NCBI RefSeq assembly: GCF_016808095.1
Contig: NC_068976.1
Coordinates: 33,970,371 to 34,034,370 of the forward strand
DNA from: Vigna angularis
Lineage: Eukaryota > Streptophyta > Magnoliopsida > Fabales > Fabaceae
Direction: 5' to 3'
DNA: 64,000 nucleotides
The notes under the pieces were generated by a model, which was given only the letters and a program-made list of their open reading frames with translations, did not search any database and was not told the DNA's origin. Shown piece by piece: positions 33,788 through 45,118 of this stretch. Positions within the stretch are counted from its first letter, which is position 1. Each line of letters starts with the position of its first letter. Position numbers and translations under genes: made by a program.

Positions 33788-35051
33788 TGATAACAGTTGA
33801 AAAACTGTTATTTTCATGCTTAAAATTGACACAAAAAGCAACCTTTACACTTAGAAACTAGCTTGAAATCATGCTTTTATCCATATTTTCAGAAATAAGA
33901 GAGTTGGACAGGTTTATGCTTGATTTCAGTGTTTTTGTGCAGGTTTTAAGGTGAATTTAGTGAAAGAAGTGAAGAAGGAGAGAGATGGAACCAGAAAAGT
34001 CAACCAGAAACCAGAAAAGTCAACCAGTCAACCAGAAAAGTCAACCAGTCAACCAAAAAGTCAACCAGTCAACCAGAATACGAAAAAAGTCAGCAGACGA
34101 GTTTTGGGCCAGTTTTATGCGATTTTATGATCTGTTTGGGCCTGGACCCGTTTTCTATTATTTTTATGTCCTATTTAAAGACCTAGATGTCTTAGGGTTG
34201 GTATCTTTGGCAGAAACAAAGCAAACACTCTCTCTTCCACCCCTTTGAAGGAGGATCTTGGATGCTCAGGCTACCTCTTCATCTTTCTAGGGTTTTATCT
34301 TTCATTCTTTCATTATTGTTCATCTAGGTTCACCATGAATATGGTGAACTAAACCTTGTATGTTTGTTGGGGAATCAATGTAATCTTTTGAAGCTCTCAT
34401 ATATGGAATTTGTGCTTGCATCTTAATCTAAGATTTATGCTTTCCTTCATCATTAGTTAGGGTTTTTCCTCTTTGCCTAATGCTTGCTTTGTTTAACTCA
34501 TTCAATGCATGATTATTGATTTTGTCGATACGGGAACGTACGGGGAAGTCTAGATCCGGGGAATTTCTCCCAATATTATATTGGTTGTCGTTAAGCTCCT
34601 GCACTTGATGAACTAATTATTAGGAATGCTAGGAATTGTATGAACTCGTAATTAGGGAGAAGCCTTCTTTGAAAGGTACTTTAGAGAGTGGCATTAACAA
34701 TGATGATTTGAATGTTGAATTCCTAAAATATATGAGAGTGGATAAGATGAAATTGAACCCCAACAACATATTCATATATATATTTCATTGAAAGTGCTTG
34801 TCTTTTGCTTTTGCCATTGATCAACCTCATGCATACATGTTTATTTTCGTCTTTTGCATAGTAAAATCCAATTATTTTGTTCTTAAGTCTTAGCTAATCA
34901 ACGAATCACATAACTAAACTAGGCCGTGAGTCCTTTGGGAGAACGATACTTGGTCTTACCGAGTTTATTACTTGAAACGATTCGGTCATACTTGTCGATT
35001 GTAAAACAAGTTTGTGACATCATATTTTGGTGATCATAAATTTGTCCATCA
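33788..35051 (+). repeat. 5' LTR of the Athila-like element
   Basis: It starts TGATAACAGTTG with a small hairpin (AACAGTTGAAAAACTGTT) and ends TTTGTCCATCA. It contains a run of AGTCAACCAGAAA repeats near 34000-34090. Confidence 0.9.
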
Positions 35052-35057
35052 AGTTTT

Positions 35058-35075
35058 TGGCGCCGTTGCCGGGGA
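35058..35075 (+). other. tRNA-Asp primer binding site
   Basis: TGGCGCCGTTGCCGGGGA lies 6 nt after the 5' LTR and is the complement of the 3' end of plant tRNA-Asp, as used by Athila elements. Confidence 0.8.
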
Positions 35076-35109
35076 CTCTGGTTTAACCGGTTAATTTGTG
35101 TGATTATTG

Positions 35110-35410
35110 ATTATCTTTGACTTTAATTTTGAATTTCTGTTTTTATTTTCTGTTTTTATTTTTTCGGTTTTTATTTGATTTGGTTTTATTTTATTTTATT
35201 TTATTTTATTTGATTTTATTTGATTTGATTTTATTTTATTTTATTTTATTTTATCTTATTTGATTTTATTTTATTTGATTTTATTTTATTTTATTTTATT
35301 AGATTAGATTTTATTTGATTTAATTAGATTAGATTTTATTTTATTTTATTTGATTTGATTAGATTAGATTTTATTTTATTTTATTTTATTTTATATTATT
35401 TTATCTTATC
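35110..35410 (+). repeat. (TTTTA)n-like low-complexity leader
   Basis: TTTTATTTTATTTGATT units fill most of the space between the PBS and gag. No coding signal is seen. Confidence 0.8.
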
Positions 35411-35483
35411 CTCTGAATCTTTTATCTTCTGAATCTATATCTTCTTCTCTATCTTTTTGTGCTAACAAATATTTTCTAGAGTT

Positions 35484-35930
35484 TTGTGCCTAATGCATGC
35501 AGGGTGCAATTCGATCAAGAATTTAACTATATGGGCACTCAATTCTTCCAAGGTCAACAAAGGAAAGCAAGAGATCTCATCTTTCAGGCAAGGCATGGAG
35601 GAATCACTAGGTCATGCATGGGAAAGATACAAAAGCTTGTTACGTAAAACTCCTACGCATGGTTTTGAAGATCAGGAAGTAGTCTTAACTTTCCTTGGAG
35701 GCTAGACGCCTCAGCAGGAGGCAATATCAAATGGAAAACTCCAGAGGAAGCAACAGAGATTATAGAAAACATGGCTACTAGTGATAATGAGCTGCATAGT
35801 GAGAGAGGAGCTCCTATGCAACAAAAAGGAGTTCTCCAATTATAGACACATGATGCCCTGCTAGCTCAAAACAAAATTCTAACTCAACAGCTGGAGACTC
35901 TGACTAAAACTCTTGCACAATTACCCAAAG
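35484..35930 (+). pseudogene. gag: Gag fragment of the Athila-like element
   Basis: The open part 35484-35705 reads ESLGHAWERYKSLLRKTPTH, then GFEDQEVVLTFLGG, the helical core of the plant gypsy retrotransposon Gag (capsid). A TAG at 35703-35705 and later stops break the frame before the knuckle region begins in another frame at 35933. The N-terminal part of a normal Gag is missing. Confidence 0.65.
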
Positions 35931-35932
35931 AG

Positions 35933-37399
35933 TTGAAAACTGCTGCACAGGTACAAACCCAGTTGTGCGAATTGTGTGGAGGCGACCATATCAATGGTCA
36001 ATGTGCCTTTCCAGTTGAAGCCGTGGAGGATGTAAACTACATGACCAATCAGTACCGTCAAGGAAGCTACAATCAGGGGTGGAAACCACACCCAAGTATT
36101 GGTCAAGGGCAAACTGGGCAAGCTGGTCAATATAATAAGCAGCAGCAGCAACCCACCTTATGGCAACAGTTATCTATGCTTAATGAAAGGTCCATGACGA
36201 TGGAGGAAACTCTCAGCAATTTCATACAGAAAACTGAGTCTACCCAAAAGAGCACTGAAGCTGTTATAAAAAATTTGGAGATTCAGATGGGGCAGATCAC
36301 CAAACAGGTGGAAGAAAGGCCAAATAGAAATTTTGGGGCTAATACTGAGGTTAACCCCAGAGAAGAGTGCAAGGTGGTAGAGAGTGTTGATGATGAGAAA
36401 GTTGAGTTAGATACAGAAGAGAGAAGAGAAATAGAGAGCAAAAGCACTTTTCCTTTTCCAATCCATCAAGGGAAACAACTGGACTTCACAGAATTATTCA
36501 AAATGGTGGATAATGATGCACCTTGGCAACAGATTCTACAACAGATTACGGTTTGCACTAAATCTAATGAAGAAATCTCTACAAAGAAAAGACGTAGAGA
36601 TGATGAGGCAAAGGAGTGTATAACTGTTAAAAAAGAGTCATTCCCTCCTAAAGCAACAGATCCAGGCAGTTTTTCTATCCCTTGTACCATAGGGAAGAAA
36701 AGGGTGAAGAAAGCTCTTCTTGATCTAGGTTCAAGTGTTAACTTGATACCTTACTCTTTACTGGAGCAAATCGGCAATGTTAATGTGAAACCTGTAAAGG
36801 TTAATCTAGTAATGGCCGATGGATCTTCAAAGGAGCCATGTGGGATTGCAGAGGACATTATAGTTTGTGTTGGCAAACTTCAGTTCTTGGCAGACTTTGT
36901 GGTGATGAAGATGGAGACATAGAAGATACCTATCATACTTGGAAGACCGTTTATGAAAACGGCCAGAGCTATCATTGATGTAAATGAAGGTATAGTGGTG
37001 CTCCAGGACAGGGAGGAGAGAGTGGTTATAGACGTCTTTAAAGATGAGACGCAAACACAGGAGGAAGAAGCTAGTTATAAAGCTGCATTTCAAGATGTAC
37101 CCGTGACTAGCTGTAAAGATGAAAATCTCAAGGTTGTAGATAACCATTGTTTGTTGTTTCAGGTACACAAGGAAGAAAAGATTGGAAGAGGAGGAGAAAT
37201 TCCTGGTGACTGGGAGAAAAGAAGACTCCAACTTGGCACACCTGTAAGAATCAAGAACAAGTTGTGGGTTGTGAAGGGCTTTAAAGAGAAGGAGATGATA
37301 GAGATAGAGTCTCCACATTCTAGAAGGACCAAAACAGTTCACAGGAAACAGCTGAGGAGTTGGTGGAATGACAACATCAACTATAAAGAAGGAACTTGA
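35933..37399 (+). pseudogene. Gag C-terminus, zinc knuckle and aspartic protease
   Basis: One frame runs 35933-37399 with a single TAG at 36920-36922. It starts with a CCHC knuckle CELCGGDHINGQC, then a Gln/Gly-rich linker and a charged, probably coiled-coil stretch. The retropepsin follows: KALLDLGSSVNLIPYSLLEQ (near 36715, with DLGSS where DLGAS is usual in this family), then LVMADGSSKEP and, after the stop, IPIILGRPFM. Protease would cut the Gag polyprotein. The last 100 residues (RIKNKLWVVKGF, VHRKQLRSWW) are of unknown type and may be a remnant of the deleted pol end. RT and integrase are absent. Confidence 0.75.
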
Positions 37400-39569
37400 G
37401 CTTTACTGGGTCAAGCTAATGACGTTAAAAGAGCGCTTGCTGGGAGGCAACCCAGTGATTTTAGAACTTTTAAATTTTACTTTGGTTTGTAATCTTTAAA
37501 TCTGTTGAACATTATATTGCTGAACATAGCATCTACTGAAGGATGCTAGTTGGATATAGCATCTACTGAAGGATGCTAAGTGTGTAACACCTACTGATGG
37601 GTGTTGGTAAGTTTTTAACACCTACTGATGGGTGTTGGTGAGATTTTAAACACCTACTGATGGGTGTTGATGGATTTTGGGTCAGGCTCGTGACGTTAAA
37701 CAAGCGCTACCTGGGAGGCAACCCAATTGATTGATTGTTTTTGTTTGTTTTATTTTAGTTAGGGTTTGCATAAGTATTTTAAGCATTGAATTGCAGGGAA
37801 CCAGTGAGGGGCATGTCTAGGAGGCACGTAGGATAAGAAAAGAAGGAGAAGAGCACATCACGAAAGTGCCGCTGAGCGGCAACTTACCGCTGAGCGGTAC
37901 TCTCGCAGATGGGCTTTGGTTACCCTTTAGCGGAACCCGAGCCCATTAGGGTATTTTTATACCCTAAACTACGCAAATGCTTTTATTTTCAGGCTCTTCT
38001 CTGCACACACACTCCTACATACCTTTTCAAAGGTTCTCTACAACTTTTCCCTCATCCCTCTTTAGAAAATCTCCCTTCCACTCACTTGCTCACTAGTTTT
38101 CCATCTAAGTTTGGGGTTGGGAGAGAGCATCATTGAAGGGGCTGATTTCTTCATTGTGGTTTACTAATGCTTAACAATGTATCTTTTGGTTTTGTGAATT
38201 ATGTTTGATGCAGGGATGGCCTCCTCATCGGGCAAAAAGAATCAAGACTAGAAGATCCAAGAAGAGGAAGATACAAAGGACAGCTCAGATTGATGAGGAG
38301 CTGAGATAGCATTTACGGATGAATGCTATCATATGCTTATGCTTTTGGGGTTTAAGTTTTCTAAACTTATTTATTTTTTGTTTTAGATTAGGGTTTGATG
38401 TACTCTATTGGAAACGTGGTTTGTTATGATGGTTTGCTATTAATTGTGATTGTGTGATAAGTAATGCTTGATGATGATTAGTGATTGATTGATGTTGAGA
38501 TAGATGTGCACATAAAATGCTTATACAGGTGATTCACAAGCTTTGTGAACAAATGCAGGATATCATGATTGTGATTGTGAAATTAAGCAGGATGTGTATG
38601 TCAAATGTGAATGAGCTTATATGTGAGGTTTCGAGCTCTAGAGTTTTTGGTATGAATGAATGCTATTACTTTGAAAGCATGAATGACTTTGCCCAGGTTT
38701 TCTATGATTGAATCAATTGCTTGTTTTGCATCATGTGATCAAGGCCGTTTGTTGGAACCCTTTTTATTGGCCAAATTCATAAAGTTAGCCCACTAAAAGA
38801 GAACACTTTGTGTTCTATCCTTTGAACCCTTAGCCTTGAACATACACTGAAACCCTTGATTGAAAATCTTTACCTTGAGTTAAGTAGAAGATCTTGTGTG
38901 GTATTGTTAAATGTTCAAGTTTGGGGTTGTTGGGAAAACATGAAAAAGGAAAAGCATTGAGCTAAGAGCTAAAAAGTAAGAATATGCAAAGAAGAAGAAA
39001 AAAAAAGAAAAGAAAAGAAAAAGAAGCAAAGCTCAATGCAAATGCAAAAGAAAGTTGGGAATGAATAAGAATAATTGTGTTGTTATGATTCTCTTAACTC
39101 AAGGATTTTGTGATCAAGAAAAACCAATTTTCTTGTTAGCCCAGCCACATTATAAGCCATTGAAAAGTCCTTGTGATGATGCATGCTTGTGAATGTTTTT
39201 GATTGTGGTAAAATGAAAGGCAAAGTTGATTCATGTAACATTGTGATAGTGGAGTGAATGAGTGAAACACTTTACCTCTTATACACTTGTGTGTTGAGTG
39301 AAACACTTTACCTAGTGAGGAAATATTCCATAAGCACATGAACATCCATGCTTAATTGATTGATCATTCATGAAAAATAGCATTTGTTGGAATTTAAATG
39401 ACTTTGTGAACACTAAAGCATGTGCACATCTTGATTGAACTCTTGGTCATAAGTTTGAGTGAAGTTGTTACTTATCTTGAAAAAGAGGATTTTTGAATGA
39501 GTGAACCATCATATGAATTGGTTGAAGATTGAGTTACATCTTGTTTGCTTGAGGACAAGCAAAGTTCTA
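37400..39569 (+). other. 3' non-coding region of the Athila-like element
   Basis: 2.2 kb without a credible gene. It contains two copies of a TGACGTTAAA...GCGCT...GGGAGGCAACCCA block (37419-37455 and 37689-37723), CACCTACTGATGGGTGTT repeats (37586-37665), paired hairpins GCCGCTGAGCGGC and TACCGCTGAGCGGTA (about 37868-37900), and extra polypurine-like AAGTTTGGGGTTG copies near 38107 and 38918. Confidence 0.65.
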
Positions 39570-39581
39570 AGTTTGGGGTTG
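39570..39581 (+). other. Polypurine tract of the Athila-like element
   Basis: AGTTTGGGGTTG directly precedes the 3' LTR start. Confidence 0.6.
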
Positions 39582-40846
39582 TGATAACAGTTGAAAAACT
39601 GTTATTTTCATGCTTAAAATTGACACAAAAAGCAACCTTTACACTTAGAAACTAGCTTGAAATCATGCTTTTATCCATATTTTCAGAAATAAGAGAGCTG
39701 GACAGGTTTATGCTTGATTTCAGTGTTTTTGTGCAGGTTTTAAGGTGAATTTAGTGAAAGAAGTGAAGAAGGAGAGAGATGGAATCAGAAAAGTCAACCA
39801 GAAACCAGAAAAGTCAACCAATCAACCAGAAAAGTCAACTAGTCAACCAAAAAGTCAACCAGTCAACCAGAATACGAAAAAAGTCAACCAGACGAGTTTT
39901 GGGCCAGTTTTATGCGATTTTATGATCTGTTTGGGCCTGGAACCGTTTTCTATTATTTTTATGTCCTATTTAAAGACCTAGATGTCTTAGGGTTGGTATC
40001 TTTGGTAGAAACAAAGCAAACACTCTCTCTTCCACCCCTTTGAAGGAGGATCTTGGATGCTCAGGCTACCTCTTCACCTTTCTAGGGTTTTATCTTTCGT
40101 TTTTTCATTATTGTTCATCTAGGTTCACCATGAATATGGTGAACTAAACCTTGTATGTTTGTTGGGGAATCAATGTAATCTTTTGAAGCTCTCATATATG
40201 GAATTTGTGCTTGCATCTTAATCTAAGATTTATGCTTTCCTTCATCATTAGTTAGGGTTTTTCCTCTTTGCCTAATGCTTGCTTTGTTTAACTCATTCAA
40301 TGCATGATTATTGATTTTGTCGATACGGGAACGTACGGGGAAGTCTAGATCCGGGGAATTTCTCCCAATATTATATTGGTTGTCGTTAAGCTCCTGCACT
40401 TGATGAACTAATTATTAGGAATGCTAGGAATTGTATGAACTCGTAATTAGGGAGAAGCCTTCTTTGAAAGGTACTTTAGAGAGTGGCATTAACAATGATG
40501 ATTTGAATGTTGAATTCCTAAAATATATGAGAGTGGATAAGATGAAATTGAACCCCAACAACATATTCATATATATATTTCATTGAAAGTGCTTGTCTTT
40601 TGCTTTTGCCATTGATCAACCTCATGCATACATGTTTATTTTCGTCTTTTGCATAGTAAAATCCAATTATTTTGTTCTTAAGTCTTAGCTAATCAACGAA
40701 TCACATAACTAAACTAGGCCGTGAGTCCTTTGGGAGAACGATACTTGGTCTTACCGAGTTTATTACTTGAAACGATTCGGTCATACTTGCCGATTGTAAA
40801 ACAAGTTTTTGACATCATATTTTGGTGATCATAAATTTGTCCATCA
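39582..40846 (+). repeat. 3' LTR of the Athila-like element
   Basis: 1265 bp, nearly identical to 33788-35051, ending in CCATCA before the TTTAT target duplication. Confidence 0.9.
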
Positions 40847-40851
40847 TTTAT

Positions 40852-41283
40852 GCCTGTGCGTCTATGTGTTTGTGTCCGTGTGTATTTGTGTGTCTTTGTT
40901 TATATATCTGACTTTGTGTGTATGTATGTGTTTTTGTGTGTACGTGTAGGTGCATTTGTGTGTGTATGTGTGTACATGCGTGTATGTGTTTGTGTGTGGG
41001 TGTGTATTTGTGGGTGTGTGTCTATGTGTGTGTGTGTTTGTGCGTGTGCATGTTTTTGTGCGCGTATTGTTGTTTGTGTGTTCATGTGTTTATGTGTGTG
41101 TGTGTGTATGTGCATGTTTGTGTGTGTATGTGTATGTGTTTGTGTCCATGTCTGTGTTTGTGCATATCTGTTTGTTTGTGTTTGTGTGTACACATGTGTT
41201 TGTGTGTGTGTGTGTGTGTGTTTGCATGTCTGTGTGTATTTATGTGTGTGTGAGTGTCTGTGTCTATGTGTGTATCGTTTGTG
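40852..41283 (+). repeat. TG-rich minisatellite, part 3
   Basis: TGTGTGTATGTG/TGTTTGTG words continue the tract of 26093-26582 and 33411-33782. Confidence 0.85.
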
Positions 41284-41951
41284 TTTAATTCACATATTTT
41301 TCATTTTATATGTTGTCGTTTTTATTAATATATGACGAAGTTGAATTCACATTTTTTTTATCCTAAGATTGATAGAAATTAGATTTGATATTTTAGGTGC
41401 TCCTTTATTAATATAAAAATAATAAAGGAGAATTAATGATAAAGGATGTGGTAACAATTTGAGGTCAAATTCTCTTTAAGAATGAGGATATAATAAAGAA
41501 ACTATCTTCGGAACATGAAGAAGTTTATAAAAAATATTTGCAATTCAAAATATCTATGATAAGGTTAAAGATCAAAATACATTCTCTTGAATCTTATAAT
41601 ATTTCATTAAAAGGAAAACTTAAGAAAAATAAAAATCATGAACATAATTAAAAATTAATTTAAAACATAAATAAATCATAATTTTATAAAATGTTACATT
41701 CACTAGGTGTCATAAAAGCACGAATGCTATACAAAAGTAAATGAAACTAAAACAATTTACCAACTTTTTGTATTTTTTTAAAAAGTTGTTCATTTGAGTA
41801 ATTTTATGAGAAATTATATTATTAATGTTGTTGAAATTAATGTTGTTGAAATTATACTATTTTATGAGAAATTATACCTTTATAATAAAGTTGTTGAAAT
41901 ATGACAATTACAAGGATTGATGTTGAGTAATTTAATGAGAGAGAAAATAAG

Positions 41952-42033
<82 letters not shown>

Positions 42034-42283
42034 TTAAAGATTCATGTATTTAGATATTTTTTATTGTTTTCAGTTAATGAGACATAATATGAAATTGATA
42101 TATGTTTATAGATTCATGCATTTAGATATTTTGGTGTTTTTTTCTGTTAACTTACCTGAGTGTTAAGTTATGTTTTAACTATTAAAGTTAGAGACAGACC
42201 ATAAAGACCAACTTAGATATTATAATTGCACAATGTTTATATTGAAAGTTCTAGTCTCCCACTATCTTGATATACATTCTATA
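41284..42283. other. AT-rich intergenic DNA with a (TA)n tract
   Basis: A pure TA microsatellite spans 41954-42031. No coding sequence or other structure is seen. Confidence 0.6.
41954..42031. repeat. (TA)n microsatellite
   Basis: Uninterrupted TA repeat, 78 bp. Confidence 0.95.
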
Positions 42284-42588
42284 AGGTTTTGTTCTTTTGA
42301 ATGGATTTGAGGGAGTGGATTTGAGAGGATTTGAAGATAAATTTTTTTATCGTTTATTTTAGTGAATTTGGAGGTAAATGAGAGTGAATTTGAAAATAAA
42401 TTTTTTTAATTTGTCACGTCAATACAATTCTATACTAATTCTTACAAATTTTATTTCCAAATTCACTCTCATTTACTTCCAAATTCACTCTCATTTACCT
42501 CCAAATTCACTCAAATAAACGACAAAAAAATTTATCTTCAAATCCTCTCAAATTCACTCCCTCAAATCCACTCAAAAGAACAAGTCCT
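42284..42588. mobile_element. MITE-like foldback element (305 bp)
   Basis: The ends are long inverted repeats: TTGTTCTTTTGAATGGATTT on the left matches the complement of the right end, and the pairing runs on for over 100 bp (GAGGGAGTGGATTTGAGAGG and further). The centre holds short tandem copies of CAAATTCACTCTCATTTAC. No ORF. A clear target duplication was not found, so the superfamily is open. Confidence 0.75.
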
Positions 42589-43037
42589 AAATGATTTGTT
42601 TTCATAAACCTAGATATTTTATTATTAGAGATTAAATTACATTTTGAAGAAGTTACATCAAATATTATTATATCAATAATAATTGTTTATATAATATAAA
42701 TTCAGTTGATTCAATCGATAAATTATATTTTATATAGTCATGATTATTCATGTTAAATTTTGTTAAAATTAAAATACAATAACACGGCAATGAACATACG
42801 GTCATAAACATACACATCAACAAATGAATTACTAAATTTGGAACTGTGAAAATGACTTCAAATCTACTAATCAATCTAATCTATTAACGGTTTTAGTGGG
42901 ATTAGGTTAAAAGATAATGGTAAATTTTAATATAAAAAATAAATTTAACTCTAATAATACGATTTATCTAGCTTGAATTCGTGATGAACTTGTCTCAATT
43001 GACTAATAAATTCTAAATATTAAATAATAGATTTAAT

Positions 43038-43300
43038 ATTCTAGCTTATGTTTTTTTTGTTGAAACTGACATATTGGTTTTTAATTTTTTCTTCAATAAA
43101 GTTTTTATTTTTGAAAAATTAAAACAATCAAGTTTTTGTCATTAGTACAAGATTAGCACGGTTAAAGAGGGTGTTATATGTTACTTTGTGATTTTTTTTT
43201 TAAATATTTTTTTAATTTTTTTATATTTTTTAAAAAAATAAAAATTTGTCACATATCAAAATAACGATGTGTCATGTGGTAATGAAAATGTGACGTGATG
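43038..43300. repeat. Left arm of an old inverted repeat
   Basis: ATTCTAGC at 43038, TATTTTTGAAAAATT, GTCATTAGTAC and GTGTCATGTGG occur here in the same order as in the complement of 51160-51483. The arms are much diverged. They may be terminal repeats of an ancient MULE-type element. Confidence 0.4.
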
Positions 43301-43480
43301 CTACGTGTGGAAAAGTGTGAAGAAGAAAGAACAATATAACTTTAATTAGGATTTTCATGGAATTTTATCTAATTTTTTATTTTTAAACACTGAAATTTCA
43401 CGTCATTAATTTGTTCACTCAGTCGGTCATTTTGAAATTCCACACCAGCATTTCATGTCATTGTTTTTTTAACTCTTATA

Positions 43481-43986
43481 TGTTAAATTATATTAATAAT
43501 TTACATTGGTTCATGTAATTTAAAGTATAATTTTAATGTAAGGATTCTAATGTGATGATTATTAGAATATTAAAGTATTAAAGTTATTGGGATTATTTTA
43601 GAGTTATTAAAGTTAATCCCTCTCTTCTCACTCCAAAAGGGCATTTTGGTATTTTATTAAAGTTAATTAAAATATCATAAAAGAGGAAAAAGTTTTACTT
43701 CGGTTGACACATTAAGTTTCTGAAGAGATATAGAGAACGTAACGTTCTCAGGAAAGAAGAGAAACTGACAGAGAAAACCATCCCATCCTACAACTTCTAT
43801 ATCATCAAGAAGACATTAAGGAGGAGTAAGAGGAGAGAGAACATTTGACAGGAAGAGACATTAAGAAGTGCACAATGGACCCAGGTTAGTTCTTCTTTAC
43901 TGTGTATGAGAAAATATTGAGTATCATGAAAATTCAAGATCCTGTGTGTTGTTTTCATTTAATTGAAAATTAAAGATTTGCTTACA
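43481..43986 (+). repeat. 5' LTR of the copia element
   Basis: Starts TGTTAAATTATA and ends GCTTACA. Should hold the promoter. A single TATA box could not be picked in this AT-rich sequence. Confidence 0.9.
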
Positions 43987-43988
43987 AG

Positions 43989-44000
43989 TGGTATCAGAGC
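43989..44000 (+). other. Initiator tRNA-Met primer binding site
   Basis: TGGTATCAGAGC, 2 nt after the 5' LTR. Confidence 0.9.
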
Positions 44001-45118
44001 ACGGTTCTGAATTTTATGATTCTCCATGAATGGTAATTTTCTCAATTTTTGAAACCCCTAATTTGAAACCCTAATTTTTGAATTATGAAATTTAGGGATT
44101 TTAAATTTTCAGATGTTTAATTATTTTATTGGCATGAAAGAAAATCGATTCACTGGACGAATCTTGAAGTCGCAAATTTTTGATTTTTTATTTTGAATGT
44201 TGCATTAAAGCAACTTTACCGGTGCATGATAGTTTCAATTCACTGTAACGTGAATTTCATCTAGGATGTCATATTTGTTTTTTATTTTATTACACCATTA
44301 AAGCAACTTTAGTGCTCCAGGAAAATTGCAATTTAAATATGCCATTAAAATCCCATATAGAAAAGTGAATTCCCTTAAATTTAACTCCTGGAAGCCGAAA
44401 GTTTTTAATTTTGGTTGTCACCAACTTTATTGTTGCAACACTATTATAACAGTAAAGCAATTTTACTGTTGCGCTTATATTATATTGTAAACATAGTAAT
44501 TGTTAAATGGAAATTCTAATATGGAAATTCAAATATGGAATTCTATTTTCCATTTTGGAAGCAACTTTATTGTTGCGGCAGTGTTCTGTGCTCATGTATA
44601 TTTTAACATTATTATGCATTGAATGCAAATTAATTGTGAATTAAAAGTTTAAAGTTTCAAATACTTTTAATTTGAAAAGTACATTTACTGACATATATGA
44701 TATAACTTTGTTTTATGAATTATCTGTATTTGGATGAAGAAATTCAATTATGTTGAATTTCGGAGAGTAATTAGTCATTGATGTAAGGATGTTATGGATT
44801 ACCCAAAGGTGAACCATGGTTTATAATTGATGATATTAAAGTGAAACATTTCATGTACTTAGTATATGTTTGTATATCCAAAGATAGCATACATATAGTC
44901 TCAAGTATGATTGATTGTTTATTAAAGTATATATATGGAATTTGTCAGTTTAAGAATCACCCAAAGGTGAACTTAAATGAATGACTTTATTGACTACCTA
45001 TCAGTTTAAGTGTCACCCAAAGGTGAACTTGAATGTATGACTAGTGTAGTAATTTGTTTGAATCCATTAATTTTATCAAAGCATTAATGTATGAGCTTCT
45101 GTATTATTTCCAGCTTAC
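44001..45118 (+). other. Untranslated leader of the copia element with short repeats
   Basis: 1.1 kb without coding signal. AAGCAACTTTA-type words recur near 44205, 44303, 44455 and 44561, often facing TGTTGC. ACCCAAAGGTGAAC recurs near 44799, 44955 and 45014. These may form RNA hairpins or a packaging signal. Confidence 0.6.

Larger units (their letters stand above)
33788..40846 (+). mobile_element. Athila-like Ty3/gypsy element lacking RT and integrase (7.06 kb)
   Basis: Two LTRs (33788-35051 and 39582-40846) are flanked by a perfect 5-bp target duplication TTTAT (33783-33787, 40847-40851). A tRNA-Asp primer site follows the 5' LTR and a polypurine tract precedes the 3' LTR. Inside are a broken gag and a protease frame, then 2.2 kb of non-coding DNA. 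RT, RNase H and integrase are missing, so it must borrow them. The LTRs differ at only about a dozen positions by eye, so the insertion is recent. Confidence 0.9.

Noticed and set aside
33359..33800. Open frames in the second TG tract
   Set aside because: Same repeat artefact; overlapping frames in all phases.
33985..34248. 87-codon frame in the Athila-like LTR
   Set aside because: Made of LTR-internal AGTCAACCAG repeats; the matching frame in the other LTR differs by a frameshift.
35058..35075. tRNA-Asp 3' end similarity as a tRNA gene
   Set aside because: Only the 18-nt primer complement is present; no cloverleaf around it.
40850..41335. 161-codon plus frame and a His/Thr-rich minus frame
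   Set aside because: Repeat artefact of the third TG tract (TG gives Val/Cys, CA gives His/Thr).
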